64,000 nt of DNA from Candidatus Cryptobacteroides gallistercoris (GCA_017694835.1 JADIMJ010000047.1:1-64000), one strand, 5' to 3'. Positions 9,046-19,194 are shown, numbered from the stretch's first letter. The notes: generated from the sequence alone by a model not told the origin. Translations and numbers: made by a program.

Positions 9046-9096
9046 TTTTCTATGGTTTATGATTCTGTTTTGAGTAATGAAAAAGTGCAAACAGAA

Positions 9097-9104
9097 CAAA
9101 GATA
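9097..9104 (-). promoter_or_regulatory. -7 promoter element for the barrel gene pair
   Basis: The minus strand reads TATCTTTG, an exact TANNTTTG match, about 50 bases before the ATG at 9045. No clear TTTG was found at -33. Confidence 0.5.
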
Positions 9105-9124
9105 GCATTTCGGATTAGGAATTC

Positions 9125-10069
9125 CTAAAAAATCCTGTATGTTTTGATGTCCTGTTCCAAAGTTCTGCTGACCGGAAATTCTGAATTTGAACGGATTGCC
9201 CTGCGTAAGACCCGGACTGCATCGGGACATCCGAGTGCTGCGAGTCTGTGGCAGTTGTCAGCGCACAGGGTTTCCAGAAGCGCATGGAATCCGCGCCCGT
9301 GGTCATGATGCTCCAGATGCGCCAGCTCGTGGAGAAGGACATAGTCGCAGACTGGTTCCGGCAGCCTGACAAGATTGAGGTTAAGATTGATGTTGCCAAG
9401 CCCCGAGCAGCTGCCCCAGTTGGAGGAATTGTGCTTGACCGTGACGGCTTTGTATTCAAAGCCATGGTGTCTTGCCAGAAAAGACAGTTTGACGGGCAGA
9501 AGGGACCTGGCTTCATCGCGCAGTACCTTCGCCAATGCTTTGCCGAGCAATGCTGACAATCCGGGGGTCCCCTCGTCCGGGGTGTTGTCGGGGTAATGTA
9601 TTGTCTTGACGGAAACCGGTCTGTCGGGCGACAGCCAAAGCCTTCCGGAAACTTTGATGTCCTCTTTGATTTCTTCGGTTATGCTGAGGCTGATTTTATG
9701 TTGTCCCCCGGTATTCCTGTCTGCCCCGGCCCCGGGCTGCTTCTCCGCTTCATGTTTCCTGTCCCGTTCCCGGATAAAGCGGATTTCCGACAGCAGAGTC
9801 CGGACTGTGCTTCCGTCATGAAGGATGCCCACGGCTTTCCCGCTTTCAACCGCAGCCCTTGATTTCTCTTTCTGTCTCTCCGCTGCGGCAATTGCCCAGT
9901 CCCGTTTCTGCATGAAGAATCTCATGCCGTCCGCAAAAGTCATCATCCACGGTATGCTCACGCATGTCCCGCGTACGGGGTGTATCCGCATGCTGAACCT
10001 CCGGCTTCCCTGACTTTTCCTGAATGTCACTTCCCCAAGGACCGGGTCCGAATATTTCCTTTCTGTCAT
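9125..10069 (-). CDS. YgjP/DUF45-type zinc metallopeptidase
   Basis: A 314-residue cytoplasmic protein with the M48-like zinc motif HELAHLEHHDHGRGF (HExxH at 247-251) preceded by NSSNWGSCSGLGNINLN, the hallmark of the YgjP/SprT-like DUF45 family. ATG 10069 (MTERKYSDPVLGEVTFRKS) was chosen because the ORF-track start at 10195 would add 42 residues with no family match and cross the divergent rpsO promoter. Residues about 100-125 (RDRKHEAEKQPGAGADRNTGG) form a low-complexity insert between the N-terminal strand-rich part and the catalytic domain. The cellular substrate of this family is poorly defined. Confidence 0.82.
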   Translation of the reverse strand: MTERKYSDPVLGEVTFRKSQGSRRFSMRIHPVRGTCVSIPWMMTFADGMRFFMQKRDWAIAAAERQKEKSRAAVESGKAVGILHDGSTVRTLLSEIRFIRERDRKHEAEKQPGAGADRNTGGQHKISLSITEEIKEDIKVSGRLWLSPDRPVSVKTIHYPDNTPDEGTPGLSALLGKALAKVLRDEARSLLPVKLSFLARHHGFEYKAVTVKHNSSNWGSCSGLGNINLNLNLVRLPEPVCDYVLLHELAHLEHHDHGRGFHALLETLCADNCHRLAALGCPDAVRVLRRAIRSNSEFPVSRTLEQDIKTYRIF

Positions 10070-10115
10070 GATTCTGCCAAATAACAGATTTTCAGTTGAA
10101 AATAATTGCCGACAA

Positions 10116-10146
10116 TTTGTATAATCGGATTTTATATGTAACTTTG
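10116..10146 (+). promoter_or_regulatory. Promoter of rpsO
   Basis: TTTG at 10116-10119, exactly 19 bases, then TAACTTTG at 10139-10146: a full match to the Bacteroidota housekeeping promoter. The leader before rpsO is about 60-65 nt. Confidence 0.8.
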
Positions 10147-10215
10147 CGCCCGCTTGTTTTCCCGACAGGGCAAATATGCAATAAAATTTTATCAACTCAT
10201 TAATCTTTTTGCAAA

Positions 10216-10491
10216 ATGGCTGAATATTTACAGGCTGAAAAGAAGCAGGAGATTTTCGCGAAGTACGGAAAGTCTAATACGGACACCGGCTCTCCAGAGA
10301 GTCAAGTTGCTCTATTTTCCTACCGTATCGCTCATCTTACCGAGCATCTGAAAAGCAATAAGAAAGACCATGTCACACGTCTTTCTCTGCTCAAACTTGT
10401 CGGTAAGAGACGCCGTCTTCTTGATTACCTCAAGGAGAAGGACATCGAGAGATACAGAACTATCGTCAAGGAGCTTGGTCTCCGCAAATAA
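10216..10491 (+). CDS. rpsO: 30S ribosomal protein S15
   Basis: A 91-residue protein of the small ribosomal subunit that binds 16S rRNA early in assembly. It shows the family signature [49 protein letters not shown], and the length is normal. It has its own consensus promoter and is followed 20 bases later by an intrinsic terminator, then pnp. The rpsO-pnp order is widely conserved; in E. coli S15 autoregulates through its leader, but I see no obvious S15-binding pseudoknot here. Confidence 0.97.
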   Translation: MAEYLQAEKKQEIFAKYGKSNTDTGSPESQVALFSYRIAHLTEHLKSNKKDHVTRLSLLKLVGKRRRLLDYLKEKDIERYRTIVKELGLRK

Positions 10492-10511
10492 CCGATACTT
10501 GTGTAGGACAG

Positions 10512-10546
10512 AAGGGGGTTTCCTGTATGGATTGCCCCCTTTTTCT
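10512..10546 (+). terminator. Terminator between rpsO and pnp
   Basis: AAGGGGG pairs with CCCCCTT, followed by TTTTTCTT. Some read-through to pnp is possible. The ORF-track start of pnp (10546) is inside this terminator. Confidence 0.8.
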
Positions 10547-10674
10547 TGAAAAAGACTTTGGTCCCTGCTTACAAACGACCTGCGGCAGGACCAGAACACT
10601 ATATATTTACGAAGTACGAGGAAACAGTATTATTAATCAACTCCCATAGGGGGAGGCAGGTCGGAAAGACATTC

Positions 10675-13065
10675 ATGAACATCATCAACAAAAAAATCGA
10701 ATTGTCCGACGGTAGGACAATCGAAATCGAGACAGGCAAGCTGGCCAAGCAGGCAGACGGGTCGGTAGTCGTAAAAATGGGAGGCACAATGCTCCTCGCC
10801 TGCGTGACATGCGCAAAAGACGCCAAGGAAGATGTGGATTTTATGCCGCTTCAGGTTGACTACAAGGAGAAATTCGCTTCTGCGGGAAGATTCCCGGGCG
10901 GATTCATGAAGCGCGAAGGCAAGGCATCTGATGCTGAAATCCTTACTGCCAGACTTGTCGACAGGGCCCTCAGGCCTCTTTTCCCTGAGGATTTCCATGC
11001 GGAAGTATATGTGACAATCAATCTTATCTCGGCGGAGAAGGACATCCAGCCGGATGCCCTTGCAGGACTTGCCGCATCATCGGCCCTCGCCGTGAGCGAC
11101 ATCCCTTTCGGCGGCCCTATTTCTGAAGTGAGGGTTGCCAGAGTCGGCGGACAGCTCAGGATCAATCCGAATTTCAGCGAGATGGCTGATGCTGACATTG
11201 ACCTTATGGTAGCCGCCACATACGACAACATCATGATGGTTGAGGGCGAGATGAAGGAAGTGAGCGAGGCGGAGATGCTCGAGGCCATCAAGTTTGCCCA
11301 TGAGGAAATCAAGAAGCACTGCAAGGTGCAGATGGAACTCATGGAAGAGGCAGGAAAGACCGTGAAGAGGACTTACTGCCACGAGGAAAATGACGAAGAC
11401 CTCCGCAAGGCCGTAGAGGCATTCTGCTATGACAGGTGCTATGCCATCGCCAAGTCAGGCTCCGGCAAGCACGAGAGGTCCGATGCTTTTGACGCCCTCA
11501 AGGAAGAGTTCTACCAGACACTTCCGGAAGAGGAGCGTGAGGACAAGAAGATGATGGTCGAGAGATATTACCATGCAGTGGAAAAGGCTGCCATGAGAAA
11601 TATGATTCTGGATGAGGGCATGCGCCTTGACGGCCGCAGCACCACCCAGATCCGCCCTATCTGGTGCGAGGTCGGATATCTTCCGTGTGCGCACGGTTCA
11701 GCCATCTTCACGAGGGGAGAGACCCAGTCCCTTTCAACCGTGACCCTCGGCACCAAGCTTGACATGAAGGAGCTTGATGAAGTCCTTGTACAGGGTACTG
11801 AGCAGTTCGTGCTCCACTACAATTTCCCTCCTTTCTCCACAGGAGAGGCCAAGGCCCAGAGGGGAGTGGGACGCCGCGAGATCGGACACGGGAACCTCGC
11901 ATGGAGAGCCCTCAAGCCGATGGTTCCGCTTGCGCCGGAGAATCCGTATGCAGTAAGGGTTGTATCCGATATCCTTGAGTCGAACGGCTCTTCATCCATG
12001 GCCACCGTATGTGCCGGATGCCTTGCCCTCATGGATGCCGGAGTCAAGATAAAGAAGCCTGTAGCCGGAATCGCCATGGGCCTCATCACAGACGAGAAGA
12101 ATCCTAATGACAGATATGCCATCCTCAGCGATATCCTCGGAGACGAGGACCATCTCGGGGACATGGACTTCAAGGTGACAGGAACAAAGGACGGCATCAC
12201 AGCCACCCAGATGGACATCAAGGTGGACGGCCTTTCATACGATGTGCTTGAGAAAGCCCTTGAGCAGGCACGCCAGGGCAGGATGCACATCATGGGCGAG
12301 ATGATGAAATGCATCAGCGAGCCGCGTGAAGACTACAAGCCGTTCGTTCCGCGCATCGTCCAGATCAGAATCCCTGGAGACTTCATCGGCGCCGTCATCG
12401 GAAAGGGCGGAGAAGTCATCCAGAAGATTCAGAAGGAGACAGGCACTACAGTCACCATCACCGAGGAGAACAACAACGGCGTCAGCGAAGGAGTCGTCGA
12501 CATCTTCGGAGAGAACAAGGAGAATATGGACAAGGCTCTCGAGTGGATCAAGAACATCTGTGCAGTGCCTGAGGTCGGCCAGATATATCACGGGAAGGTC
12601 GTTTCGGTGCTTGAATTCGGAGCATTCGTCGAGATTCTCCCGGGCAAGGAAGGACTCCTCCATATCTCAGAGCTTGACTGGGGCAAGACCGACAAGGTCG
12701 AGGATGTCATCAATGTCGGCGACGAGGTGGATGTGAAGCTACTTGAAATCGACCCTAAGACCGGAAAGATGAGGCTCTCCCGCAAGGCTCTCATTGAAAA
12801 GCCGGATGGGTATGTTGAGCCGGAGCGCAGGCCTCGTCCGCAGAACGGGGACAGGGGACCGCGCCGTGAAGGCCGTCCGAACGGAAACGGCCGCCGCGAT
12901 GACAGAAAAGGTTCAGATGACCGTCGTCAGACCAGGGCTCCTCGCCGCGACAATACCCGCAGGGCTCCTCGCCATGACCAGCAGAATCAGCCGGAAAGTC
13001 AGGCCAATAATGACTTTGATGCCGGCTTTGACACTCCGGACTACAACAATTCCGAGATGTTCTGA
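10675..13065 (+). CDS. pnp: Polyribonucleotide nucleotidyltransferase (PNPase)
   Basis: Phosphorolytic 3'-5' exoribonuclease of the RNA-decay machinery. From ATG 10675 ([31 protein letters not shown]) it is 796 residues: two RNase PH cores (first with [28 protein letters not shown]; second with the [21 protein letters not shown] region), a KH domain ([25 protein letters not shown], near 560), an S1 domain ([33 protein letters not shown], near 620-690), and a long basic/polar RG-rich tail. The ORF-track start at 10546 adds 43 non-homologous residues beginning inside the rpsO terminator and is rejected. The tail ([16 protein letters not shown]...) is disordered and probably binds RNA or an RNA helicase; that is inference. 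Confidence 0.97.
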   Translation: MNIINKKIELSDGRTIEIETGKLAKQADGSVVVKMGGTMLLACVTCAKDAKEDVDFMPLQVDYKEKFASAGRFPGGFMKREGKASDAEILTARLVDRALRPLFPEDFHAEVYVTINLISAEKDIQPDALAGLAASSALAVSDIPFGGPISEVRVARVGGQLRINPNFSEMADADIDLMVAATYDNIMMVEGEMKEVSEAEMLEAIKFAHEEIKKHCKVQMELMEEAGKTVKRTYCHEENDEDLRKAVEAFCYDRCYAIAKSGSGKHERSDAFDALKEEFYQTLPEEEREDKKMMVERYYHAVEKAAMRNMILDEGMRLDGRSTTQIRPIWCEVGYLPCAHGSAIFTRGETQSLSTVTLGTKLDMKELDEVLVQGTEQFVLHYNFPPFSTGEAKAQRGVGRREIGHGNLAWRALKPMVPLAPENPYAVRVVSDILESNGSSSMATVCAGCLALMDAGVKIKKPVAGIAMGLITDEKNPNDRYAILSDILGDEDHLGDMDFKVTGTKDGITATQMDIKVDGLSYDVLEKALEQARQGRMHIMGEMMKCISEPREDYKPFVPRIVQIRIPGDFIGAVIGKGGEVIQKIQKETGTTVTITEENNNGVSEGVVDIFGENKENMDKALEWIKNICAVPEVGQIYHGKVVSVLEFGAFVEILPGKEGLLHISELDWGKTDKVEDVINVGDEVDVKLLEIDPKTGKMRLSRKALIEKPDGYVEPERRPRPQNGDRGPRREGRPNGNGRRDDRKGSDDRRQTRAPRRDNTRRAPRHDQQNQPESQANNDFDAGFDTPDYNNSEMF

Positions 13066-13102
13066 AACTGACCCCGGGAATTTTTCCGGGGCAGGACACA
13101 AT

Positions 13103-13146
13103 ACAAAGACAGCCCGACAAAACAATCGGGCTGTCTTTGTATTTTT
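13103..13146 (+). terminator. Terminator of pnp
   Basis: A perfect 15-bp stem (ACAAAGACAGCCCGA / TCGGGCTGTCTTTGT) with an 8-nt loop and ATTTTT after it. Its symmetry also serves the convergent MATE gene. Confidence 0.93.
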
Positions 13147-13175
13147 CCGACTCTTTGGCTCCGCCTGCCGCGATT

Positions 13176-14492
13176 TTATCGGGATGGTGTCCGTCTGCGG
13201 AATCTGATGTAATAGAATATGCCGGCAACGGTCAGGCCGATCGGGAAGCCCATCCAGATGCCGGTGATGCCCAGTCCGGCCTTGAATCCGAGCAGATATG
13301 CGGAAGGGATGGCTATCAGGTAGTAGCTTACAAAAGCCATCAGCATTATCGGCTTCACATCCTGTATGCCCCTTAGGGCATTGCAGAAGCACAGCTGCAG
13401 GCCGTCTCCGAACTGGTAGGTGAAGAGCACGATGAGAAGGGACAGGGCGATGGCAGTCACTTCCTCTGAATCCGTGAACATCCCGACAATCGGGAACCTG
13501 AAGAGCCAGATTGCGGTACAGAAAAATACTGATACCGCAAGTATCATGAAGTATCCTTTGGAGGCATAGCCCCGGACGGATTTCATGTCATTCTGTCCGT
13601 ACGCATTGCTGACAAGCACTGAAACGGCGGTCGCAAGTCCGGTCATCAGCATGAAGCATATCTGGGATATTGTGAGTGTCACCTGATGGGCAGCCAGTGT
13701 CGTCGCGCCGAGCCAGCCGGCCATTACCGCGCTCATGGTGAAGGTGGATGTCTCCATGCCCGTCTGCAGGGCAAGAGGGTATCCCAGGCTGAAGAGTCTT
13801 CTGATGCCTTTTCTTGAGACCTTTGACTGCCGGAAAGCCTGATAATACTCTTTCAGCGACTTTGAGTTCATGAGCCATGCGGCAAAGACGACCAGCATTG
13901 CAATGCGCGAGAAGAGTGTGCTGAGGCCGGCGCCGAGCAGCCCGAGTTCCGGGAATCCCAGTTTCCCGTAGATGAGTACCCAGTTGCCGAATATGTTCAG
14001 CAGGTTGCCTCCCATAAGCAGGCACATTGCCACGACCGGGCGGCAGATGCCGTCGCTGAACTGTTTCAGAGTGTTGAACCCCAGGGCGAAGATGGTGGAT
14101 ATGCCGACCACGATGAAATATGGCCTGATGATGGGCAGAAGTTCCGGTTCCTGCCCGAACCGGTCCAGGAAGGCGTAGATTATTGCGAGGACTACAAGGC
14201 CGGTGATGCCGACAGCTCCATTTACCGCAAGGCCGTTCTTCACTGCTGCCCCGATGCCGCGGCTGTCATTTTTCCCGAACAGCGAGCCCACCACCGGAGT
14301 GAGGCCGCAGGCAAATCCCAGTTCCGTGAATATGAACAGATTGATGATGCCGTTGACAAAAGAGGACGCGGCAAGGTCATCGACTCCGTACCATCCGATC
14401 ATAATGTTGTCGGCGAAGCTCAGGATGATGACACAGGCCTGCCCCAGCATTATGGGAATGCCGATCTTAAGTATTTCCCTGATTTTCTGCAT
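13176..14492 (-). CDS. MATE family multidrug/metabolite efflux transporter
   Basis: A 438-residue, 12-helix inner-membrane antiporter of the NorM/DinF type. Two homologous six-helix halves start at MLGQACVIILSFADNIMIGWYG and, at about residue 230, YPLALQTGMETSTFTMSAVMAGWLGATTLAAHQV. The ATG overlaps the stop codon of the S41 protease gene (TGATG), so the two are translationally coupled. A second, more distant MATE gene is at 25223. The substrate cannot be predicted; bile salts, drugs or dyes are typical of the family. Confidence 0.9.
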   Translation of the reverse strand: MQKIREILKIGIPIMLGQACVIILSFADNIMIGWYGVDDLAASSFVNGIINLFIFTELGFACGLTPVVGSLFGKNDSRGIGAAVKNGLAVNGAVGITGLVVLAIIYAFLDRFGQEPELLPIIRPYFIVVGISTIFALGFNTLKQFSDGICRPVVAMCLLMGGNLLNIFGNWVLIYGKLGFPELGLLGAGLSTLFSRIAMLVVFAAWLMNSKSLKEYYQAFRQSKVSRKGIRRLFSLGYPLALQTGMETSTFTMSAVMAGWLGATTLAAHQVTLTISQICFMLMTGLATAVSVLVSNAYGQNDMKSVRGYASKGYFMILAVSVFFCTAIWLFRFPIVGMFTDSEEVTAIALSLLIVLFTYQFGDGLQLCFCNALRGIQDVKPIMLMAFVSYYLIAIPSAYLLGFKAGLGITGIWMGFPIGLTVAGIFYYIRFRRRTPSR

Positions 14493-16162
14493 CAGATAGT
14501 GGGAGACACAAGGGCCTTCTTCAGCTGCTCGTCATATCTGAGGGCAATCTTTACCCCTGCTTCCTGATACCAGTACCTCACGGCTATCTCTTCTTCTATG
14601 AACGGGAGGATTTCGTCTTTTTTCAGCCGGATGAATCTTTCCTTGTCTATGTCGATGGCTTCTTCAAGTGCGTCGAGTTCCGCCTTCATCGTATCCGTCA
14701 GCCCGTCCTTCCCGAGTTCCGCCTTCATCTGGTCAAACAGGGTCTTCGCGCTGCTCCTGTAGTCAAAGTCCTGGGTTCCGGCAAAGCTTATGAAGTCTTC
14801 GAAATCAGCGTCGGTGAAATGGAAGTCGTCAACTGCGGGGATGCTGTCGTGCTCTCTGACGAATTTCAGCACATAGTTGTCGATTACTCCCGAGAGTACC
14901 AGGGAGTAGACGAGCCGGCTGTATTCCGGAGACTCAATGATGACGTCAGGCGTTATGCCGCCGCCGTCACGGACTGTCCGCCCTCCTGCCGTCTTGAATT
15001 CGTGGGTGAGGGAGTCCGGTATGTGCCCCACGCTTCCGTCCTCGTTGCGGTGGCTGTAGTCGATTGCCTGGACACATCTTCCGCTTGGGGTGTAGTATTT
15101 TGCAGTGGTGACCTTTAGCTGCCCGTTGTATACAATCGGGCGTATGGACTGCACAAGTCCCTTCCCGTATGTCCTTTCTCCCATGATTGTACCCCTGTCG
15201 AGGTCCTGTATGGCCCCGGATACGATTTCTGACGATGAGGCCGAGCCGGAGTCGACCATGACAATCAGCGGAATGAGAGTGTCTGCCGGCTCTTTGTCAG
15301 TCCTGTATTCTTTCACTGACTTGGGGCTGTTCCCCTTTGCAGTGACCACGAGCGAACCTTTCGGCACAAAAAGCGAGACGATGTCTATGGCTTCACTCAT
15401 GAGTCCTCCGCCGTTGCCCCGGAGGTCCAGCACAAGCCTCTTCATTCCAAGGCTTTTCAGCTCCGGCAGCAGGCTGCGGATTTCGTTTGAGACTTTTTCC
15501 GTGAATCCGGTCTGCCTGATGTATCCGGTAGTGTCGTCAAGCATCCCTGCATATTCGATGTCGGGTATGTGAATCCTTTCCCTGACGATTGCAACATCCA
15601 CTGTGTCGCCTCCCCGTACTTTCTTCACCTTGAAATGCACTGTGGTGCCCGGCTTGCCTTTCATCCGGTCGCTGCTCTCTGCGGCAACCAGACCCTTTGT
15701 GGGCTGTCCGTCTATTGAAATGATTTCATCTCCGCACACAAGTCCGCTCCTGTATGCCGGTGAACCGTAGTATGGCTCGTTGATGACGACATTGCTGTCG
15801 ACCTGCTTGTAAATGATGGCACCGATGCCTCCGTATGTCTTGGACAGCATCATCTCAAGGTCTTCATTCTCTTCTTCGGGAATATATATTGTGTACGGGT
15901 CAAGGCTCTCGAGCATTTCGTCGATTCCTGCCTTCATTATCCTGTCCAGAGGAAGAGAGTCCACATAGGAAAGGTTCAGTTCCTTCAGTATCGAATTCCC
16001 GATCTCCACCCACTGGCCGAGCTTGAAACTTCTTGACTGGGCTTCAGCCGGAATGCCGGCGAATCCTGATGCTGCGGCAAATACAAGTCCTGCCGCGAGT
16101 GAATATGCTGCCTTTTTCATTGCATTAGCTTTCATCGTCATAAATTTATTTCTGCCGGTCAT
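14492..16162 (-). CDS. S41 C-terminal processing peptidase (tail-specific protease), periplasmic
   Basis: A CtpA/Prc-like serine protease, up to 556 residues. An N-terminal secretion signal (MKKAAYSLAAGLVFAAASGFAG) is followed by a PDZ domain (about 95-185, YGGIGAIIYKQVDSNVVINEPYYGSPAYRSGLVCGDEIISIDG), then the peptidase S41 core with the serine region DSGSASSSEIVSGAIQDLDRG and the lysine region TYGKGLVQ, and a C-terminal helical extension. The start is uncertain: ATGs at 16162, 16141, 16135 and 16120 all precede the signal peptide; the last gives the most typical one. A TAATTTTG box (16192-16199, minus) lies just upstream. The MATE gene overlaps its stop. Confidence 0.9.
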   Translation of the reverse strand: MTGRNKFMTMKANAMKKAAYSLAAGLVFAAASGFAGIPAEAQSRSFKLGQWVEIGNSILKELNLSYVDSLPLDRIMKAGIDEMLESLDPYTIYIPEEENEDLEMMLSKTYGGIGAIIYKQVDSNVVINEPYYGSPAYRSGLVCGDEIISIDGQPTKGLVAAESSDRMKGKPGTTVHFKVKKVRGGDTVDVAIVRERIHIPDIEYAGMLDDTTGYIRQTGFTEKVSNEIRSLLPELKSLGMKRLVLDLRGNGGGLMSEAIDIVSLFVPKGSLVVTAKGNSPKSVKEYRTDKEPADTLIPLIVMVDSGSASSSEIVSGAIQDLDRGTIMGERTYGKGLVQSIRPIVYNGQLKVTTAKYYTPSGRCVQAIDYSHRNEDGSVGHIPDSLTHEFKTAGGRTVRDGGGITPDVIIESPEYSRLVYSLVLSGVIDNYVLKFVREHDSIPAVDDFHFTDADFEDFISFAGTQDFDYRSSAKTLFDQMKAELGKDGLTDTMKAELDALEEAIDIDKERFIRLKKDEILPFIEEEIAVRYWYQEAGVKIALRYDEQLKKALVSPTI

Positions 16163-16191
16163 CCCGTGCAGCCGTTTGAAAAATCAGACGA

Positions 16192-16240
16192 CAAAATTAT
16201 AAAAATTTGCATATAATTAAGAATGGATTTAATACCTTTG
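16192..16240. promoter_or_regulatory. Divergent promoters for the S41 protease (minus) and rdgB (plus)
   Basis: Minus strand: TAATTTTG at 16192-16199. Plus strand: TTTG at 16206-16209 and TACCTTTG at 16233-16240, with a 23-base spacer that is a little long. The two -7 boxes are 34 bases apart, so the promoters share one short region. Confidence 0.5.
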
Positions 16241-16278
16241 CACGGATTTTATTAAAGTGGTTAAATAGGCAGTATTTT

Positions 16279-16911
16279 ATGAAGATTGTTTTTGCAACGG
16301 GCAATGGCGGAAAACTGCGTGAAGCATCAGAGATTCTCGGCGAAGGGTTTGAGCTCGTTACCTTGGCCGAAGCCGGTATTGAAGAGGAGATACCGGAGAC
16401 GGGAAAGACATTGAGGGCCAATTCAATACTGAAGGCTGACCATGTCTGGAACAAATGTGGCGAAACATGCTTCGCCGATGATACGGGACTTGAGGTCGAT
16501 GCCTTGGGCGGAGCCCCCGGCGTCCGTACGGCAAGATATGCCGGAGAAGACAAGGATTTCGACAAGAACATTGACAAGCTCCTGTATGAGCTTTCGGTGC
16601 TTGAGACGGAGGCTTCGATGGCCGCGTCGGCTGGCCTGAAGGTAAAGAAAATCTCCCGCAGGGCAAGGTTCAGAAGCGTAGTGACTCTGATAATAGCCGG
16701 CGAGAGGCATATTTTTGAGGGCGTGCTGGAAGGCACGATAGCCAGGACCAGGTCCGGTAACGGTGGCTTCGGCTATGATCCCGTCTTCATCCCCGATGAA
16801 TTTCCGGGGCAGACTCTTGCGGATATCACTGAAGAACAGAAAAATTCAATTTCGCACAGGGGCAAGGCGCTCCGTGCCATGGCAGAATACCTGAAAGGCC
16901 TCAAGGGCTGA
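16279..16911 (+). CDS. rdgB: dITP/XTP pyrophosphatase (RdgB/HAM1 family)
   Basis: Removes non-canonical purine triphosphates (dITP, XTP) from the nucleotide pool. The 210-residue protein has the family motifs FATGNGGKLREASEIL at the N-terminus, FADDTGLEVDALGGAPGVRTARYAG in the middle, and RSGNGGFGYDPVFIP and SHRGKALRAM near the end. ATG 16279 (MKIVFATGN) starts at the conserved beta-strand; the ORF-track start at 16207 lies within the promoter. recO follows after 40 bases and is probably co-transcribed. Confidence 0.95.
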   Translation: MKIVFATGNGGKLREASEILGEGFELVTLAEAGIEEEIPETGKTLRANSILKADHVWNKCGETCFADDTGLEVDALGGAPGVRTARYAGEDKDFDKNIDKLLYELSVLETEASMAASAGLKVKKISRRARFRSVVTLIIAGERHIFEGVLEGTIARTRSGNGGFGYDPVFIPDEFPGQTLADITEEQKNSISHRGKALRAMAEYLKGLKG

Positions 16912-16951
16912 CTCGTCTTAAATCCCCGGCTGCGGGAATTCTTGTCTGATT

Positions 16952-17608
16952 ATGGAAGTCACTTCTGAACTCATAGTATTGCATGCGACGAAGTTCGGGG
17001 AGAATTCCGTTGTCGTGCATACTGTCGGGGACAGATACGGAAGGCGCAGCTTTCTCGTCAAAGGGGCTGGGAAGAAGTCGCTGATGTCCCTCTTCCTTCC
17101 GATGAATATCATTGAGGCGGATATCATCGAGTCACCGAAGTCGAAGTTATACACTGCGAGAAACCTCTCGGCAAGATATCCGCTTGCCGGTATCAGGAAC
17201 AGCCTTTACAAGAACACCATCACTCTTTTCCTGAGCGAGGTGCTGTATCGTGTCGTCAAGGACGGAACCATGGAGCAGGGGCTGTTCGAATGGTGTGAGA
17301 AGAATATACTGCTTCTGGATGCGATGGAGTCGGACTTCAGCAATTTTCACATAAGATTTCTGCTGGAGCTTACTGTGGTGCTGGGCTTCAGCCCGTCATC
17401 GGAAGACTTCCTCCCGTTCTCCGGCGCACATCAGGACCTGATGGAGAGGCTTCTCCGCTCATCGTTCAGCGAGTCCATGCTGATACCCATGTCCGGAGAA
17501 CTCCGCAATGCCCTTGCAGAGGAAATTCTCCGGTACATAGAATATCACATAGAGTCTTCGGTGAACATAAATTCACTGAAAGTGCTGCGAGAACTGTTCA
17601 GAAGCTGA
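16952..17608 (+). CDS. recO: DNA repair protein RecO
   Basis: A 218-residue RecFOR-pathway protein that loads RecA at gaps. It shows the N-terminal OB-fold (SELIVLHATKFGENSVVVHTVGDRYGRRSFLVKGAGKK) followed by a helical bundle (VLGFSPSSEDFLPFSG). The cysteine zinc-finger found in many RecO proteins is not visible, in keeping with other Bacteroidota versions as I remember them. Shorter than E. coli RecO (242). Likely in an operon with rdgB. Confidence 0.85.
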   Translation: MEVTSELIVLHATKFGENSVVVHTVGDRYGRRSFLVKGAGKKSLMSLFLPMNIIEADIIESPKSKLYTARNLSARYPLAGIRNSLYKNTITLFLSEVLYRVVKDGTMEQGLFEWCEKNILLLDAMESDFSNFHIRFLLELTVVLGFSPSSEDFLPFSGAHQDLMERLLRSSFSESMLIPMSGELRNALAEEILRYIEYHIESSVNINSLKVLRELFRS

Positions 17609-17622
17609 ATCTTTCCGGCTGT

Positions 17623-19116
17623 TCAGAAGTTGAAAATTTCAGAAGGAGTCCTGGATTCTTCCATCAGCCTGAGCATTTCTTCTGCAATGTCGGGATGTTC
17701 CGCGGCAATGTCATTTTTCTCCTGAGGGTCTTCCTTGAGATTGTAGAGCTGGATTTTCCCTCCGGCCGAGCGGTCATAGACAATGCCTTTCCAATAGTCT
17801 TTGAGGATGGCCTGGCGTCCGTTTTCCTCGTGGAATTCCCAGTAGAGCCATTCATGCTTCTCCTGCTCTCCTGTCCCCGTCAGAGTCGGGAGATATGAGA
17901 TGCCGTCCGTCACCTCCGCACTGTCTGGGCCGGCCGCGCTTGCCGTACCTGTCATTCCCGGCCCTGCTGTCCCGTATTTTTCCAGAATGTCGGCTACCGT
18001 AGGCATGAAGTCCCAGAATGCGGAGACATGGTCCGTCTTGCTGCCCGGCTCGACTTTGCCCGGCCACCGGACAATCATCGGGACTCTGATGCCGCCTTCG
18101 TAGAGGTCCCTCTTGATGCCGCGCAGGCCTCCGCTGCTGTTGAAGAAGTCCGGGTCGGCTCCGCCTTCGATATGAGGGCCGTTGTCGGAAGTGAATATTA
18201 TTATGGTATTCCCGGCGATTCCGGCCTTTTCCACGGCATCGGCGATTTCACCGACCTGCCTGTCAAGGAGACTTACCATCGCGGCGAATGCCGCATGCGG
18301 ATATTCCTGTGAACCGTAGCTGCCGAGCCTGCGTTCCTGCAGGTCGTTGCATCCGCGGTATTCCGGGTCCGGCTGGAACTTTCCCTTATATTCTTTCAGC
18401 TCTTCCTCCGGCAGCCTGAGTTCGGCGTGCGGGATGGTTGTCGTGTACATCATAAGGAAAGGCCTTCCGCTGTTCTCCCGAATGAATTCCAGCGCCTGCT
18501 CATGAATCAGGTACGGGGCGTACTGCCTTCCTTCATCAGAGGATTCCGTCCCCGAACCAGCGGCATTTGCCCGGTCTGGCGCCGTCCCTTGGTCCAGCAT
18601 GACTTTCTCCCCGTTGTGCCACAGATGGTCAGGGTAGTAGCAGTGCGCCAGCCTCTGGCAATTGTAGCCGTAGAATTCATCGACGCCCTGATTCTCGGGT
18701 GCACCTTCCGTCCCCGGGGCACCGAGTCCCCATTTCCCGAAGACTCCGGTCACATATCCGTATCCTTTTGCCATACGGAATACATTCCATGTGTCTCCCG
18801 GAATAGGGTGCTGCCCTTCGACCGGACATTCTTTGTTGCCTCTGACCGGTGTGTGTCCCGTATGCAGCCCCGTAATCAGGCTTGAGCGCGACGGAGCACT
18901 CACCGGAGCCCCGGCATAATGCCTTGTGAACATAATGCCCTGTGCTGCCAGACTGTCAATCTCCGGCGTGCTGAACCGTTCCTGTCCATAACATCCGAGA
19001 TCCCCGTATCCGAGGTCGTCGGCAAGTATAAAAATAATATTGGGGGTGGTGTCCTGGGCCTTTGAGCAAGAAAGCAGAGGCAGTGCCGCCATCCCTAAGG
19101 CAAGAAATCTGTTCAT
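17623..19116 (-). CDS. Exported sulfatase (S1 family, serine-type), lipoprotein
   Basis: Hydrolyses sulfate esters, probably from host or algal glycans. The 497-residue protein starts with a lipoprotein signal (LLSC, Cys17). The formylglycine motif is S-A-P-S-R (Ser73-Arg77) in APVSAPSRSSLITG, so maturation needs a radical-SAM anaerobic sulfatase-maturating enzyme, which is not in this window. Metal ligands are visible in IFILADDLGYGD and FTSDNGPH. Two low-complexity segments, DRANAAGSGTESSDEGRQ (near 190) and GTASAAGPDSAEVTDG (near 400), look like insertions. It stands alone rather than in a polysaccharide locus, so the substrate is open. Confidence 0.9.
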   Translation of the reverse strand: MNRFLALGMAALPLLSCSKAQDTTPNIIFILADDLGYGDLGCYGQERFSTPEIDSLAAQGIMFTRHYAGAPVSAPSRSSLITGLHTGHTPVRGNKECPVEGQHPIPGDTWNVFRMAKGYGYVTGVFGKWGLGAPGTEGAPENQGVDEFYGYNCQRLAHCYYPDHLWHNGEKVMLDQGTAPDRANAAGSGTESSDEGRQYAPYLIHEQALEFIRENSGRPFLMMYTTTIPHAELRLPEEELKEYKGKFQPDPEYRGCNDLQERRLGSYGSQEYPHAAFAAMVSLLDRQVGEIADAVEKAGIAGNTIIIFTSDNGPHIEGGADPDFFNSSGGLRGIKRDLYEGGIRVPMIVRWPGKVEPGSKTDHVSAFWDFMPTVADILEKYGTAGPGMTGTASAAGPDSAEVTDGISYLPTLTGTGEQEKHEWLYWEFHEENGRQAILKDYWKGIVYDRSAGGKIQLYNLKEDPQEKNDIAAEHPDIAEEMLRLMEESRTPSEIFNF

Positions 19117-19123
19117 ATGGTTC

Positions 19124-19188
19124 CTGTCCTGTTTGGGTTTCTGACCTTTCCAGGTTTCTGTCCTGTTTGGGTTTCTGACCTTTCCAGG
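19124..19188. repeat. 34-bp tandem duplication between rubredoxin and sulfatase genes
   Basis: A 31-base block (CTGTCCTGTTTGGGTTTCTG and following) at 19124-19154 is repeated exactly at 19158-19188. It lies between the rubredoxin stop and the sulfatase start and encodes nothing on the supported strand. Confidence 0.75.
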
Positions 19189-19194
19189 CTGACC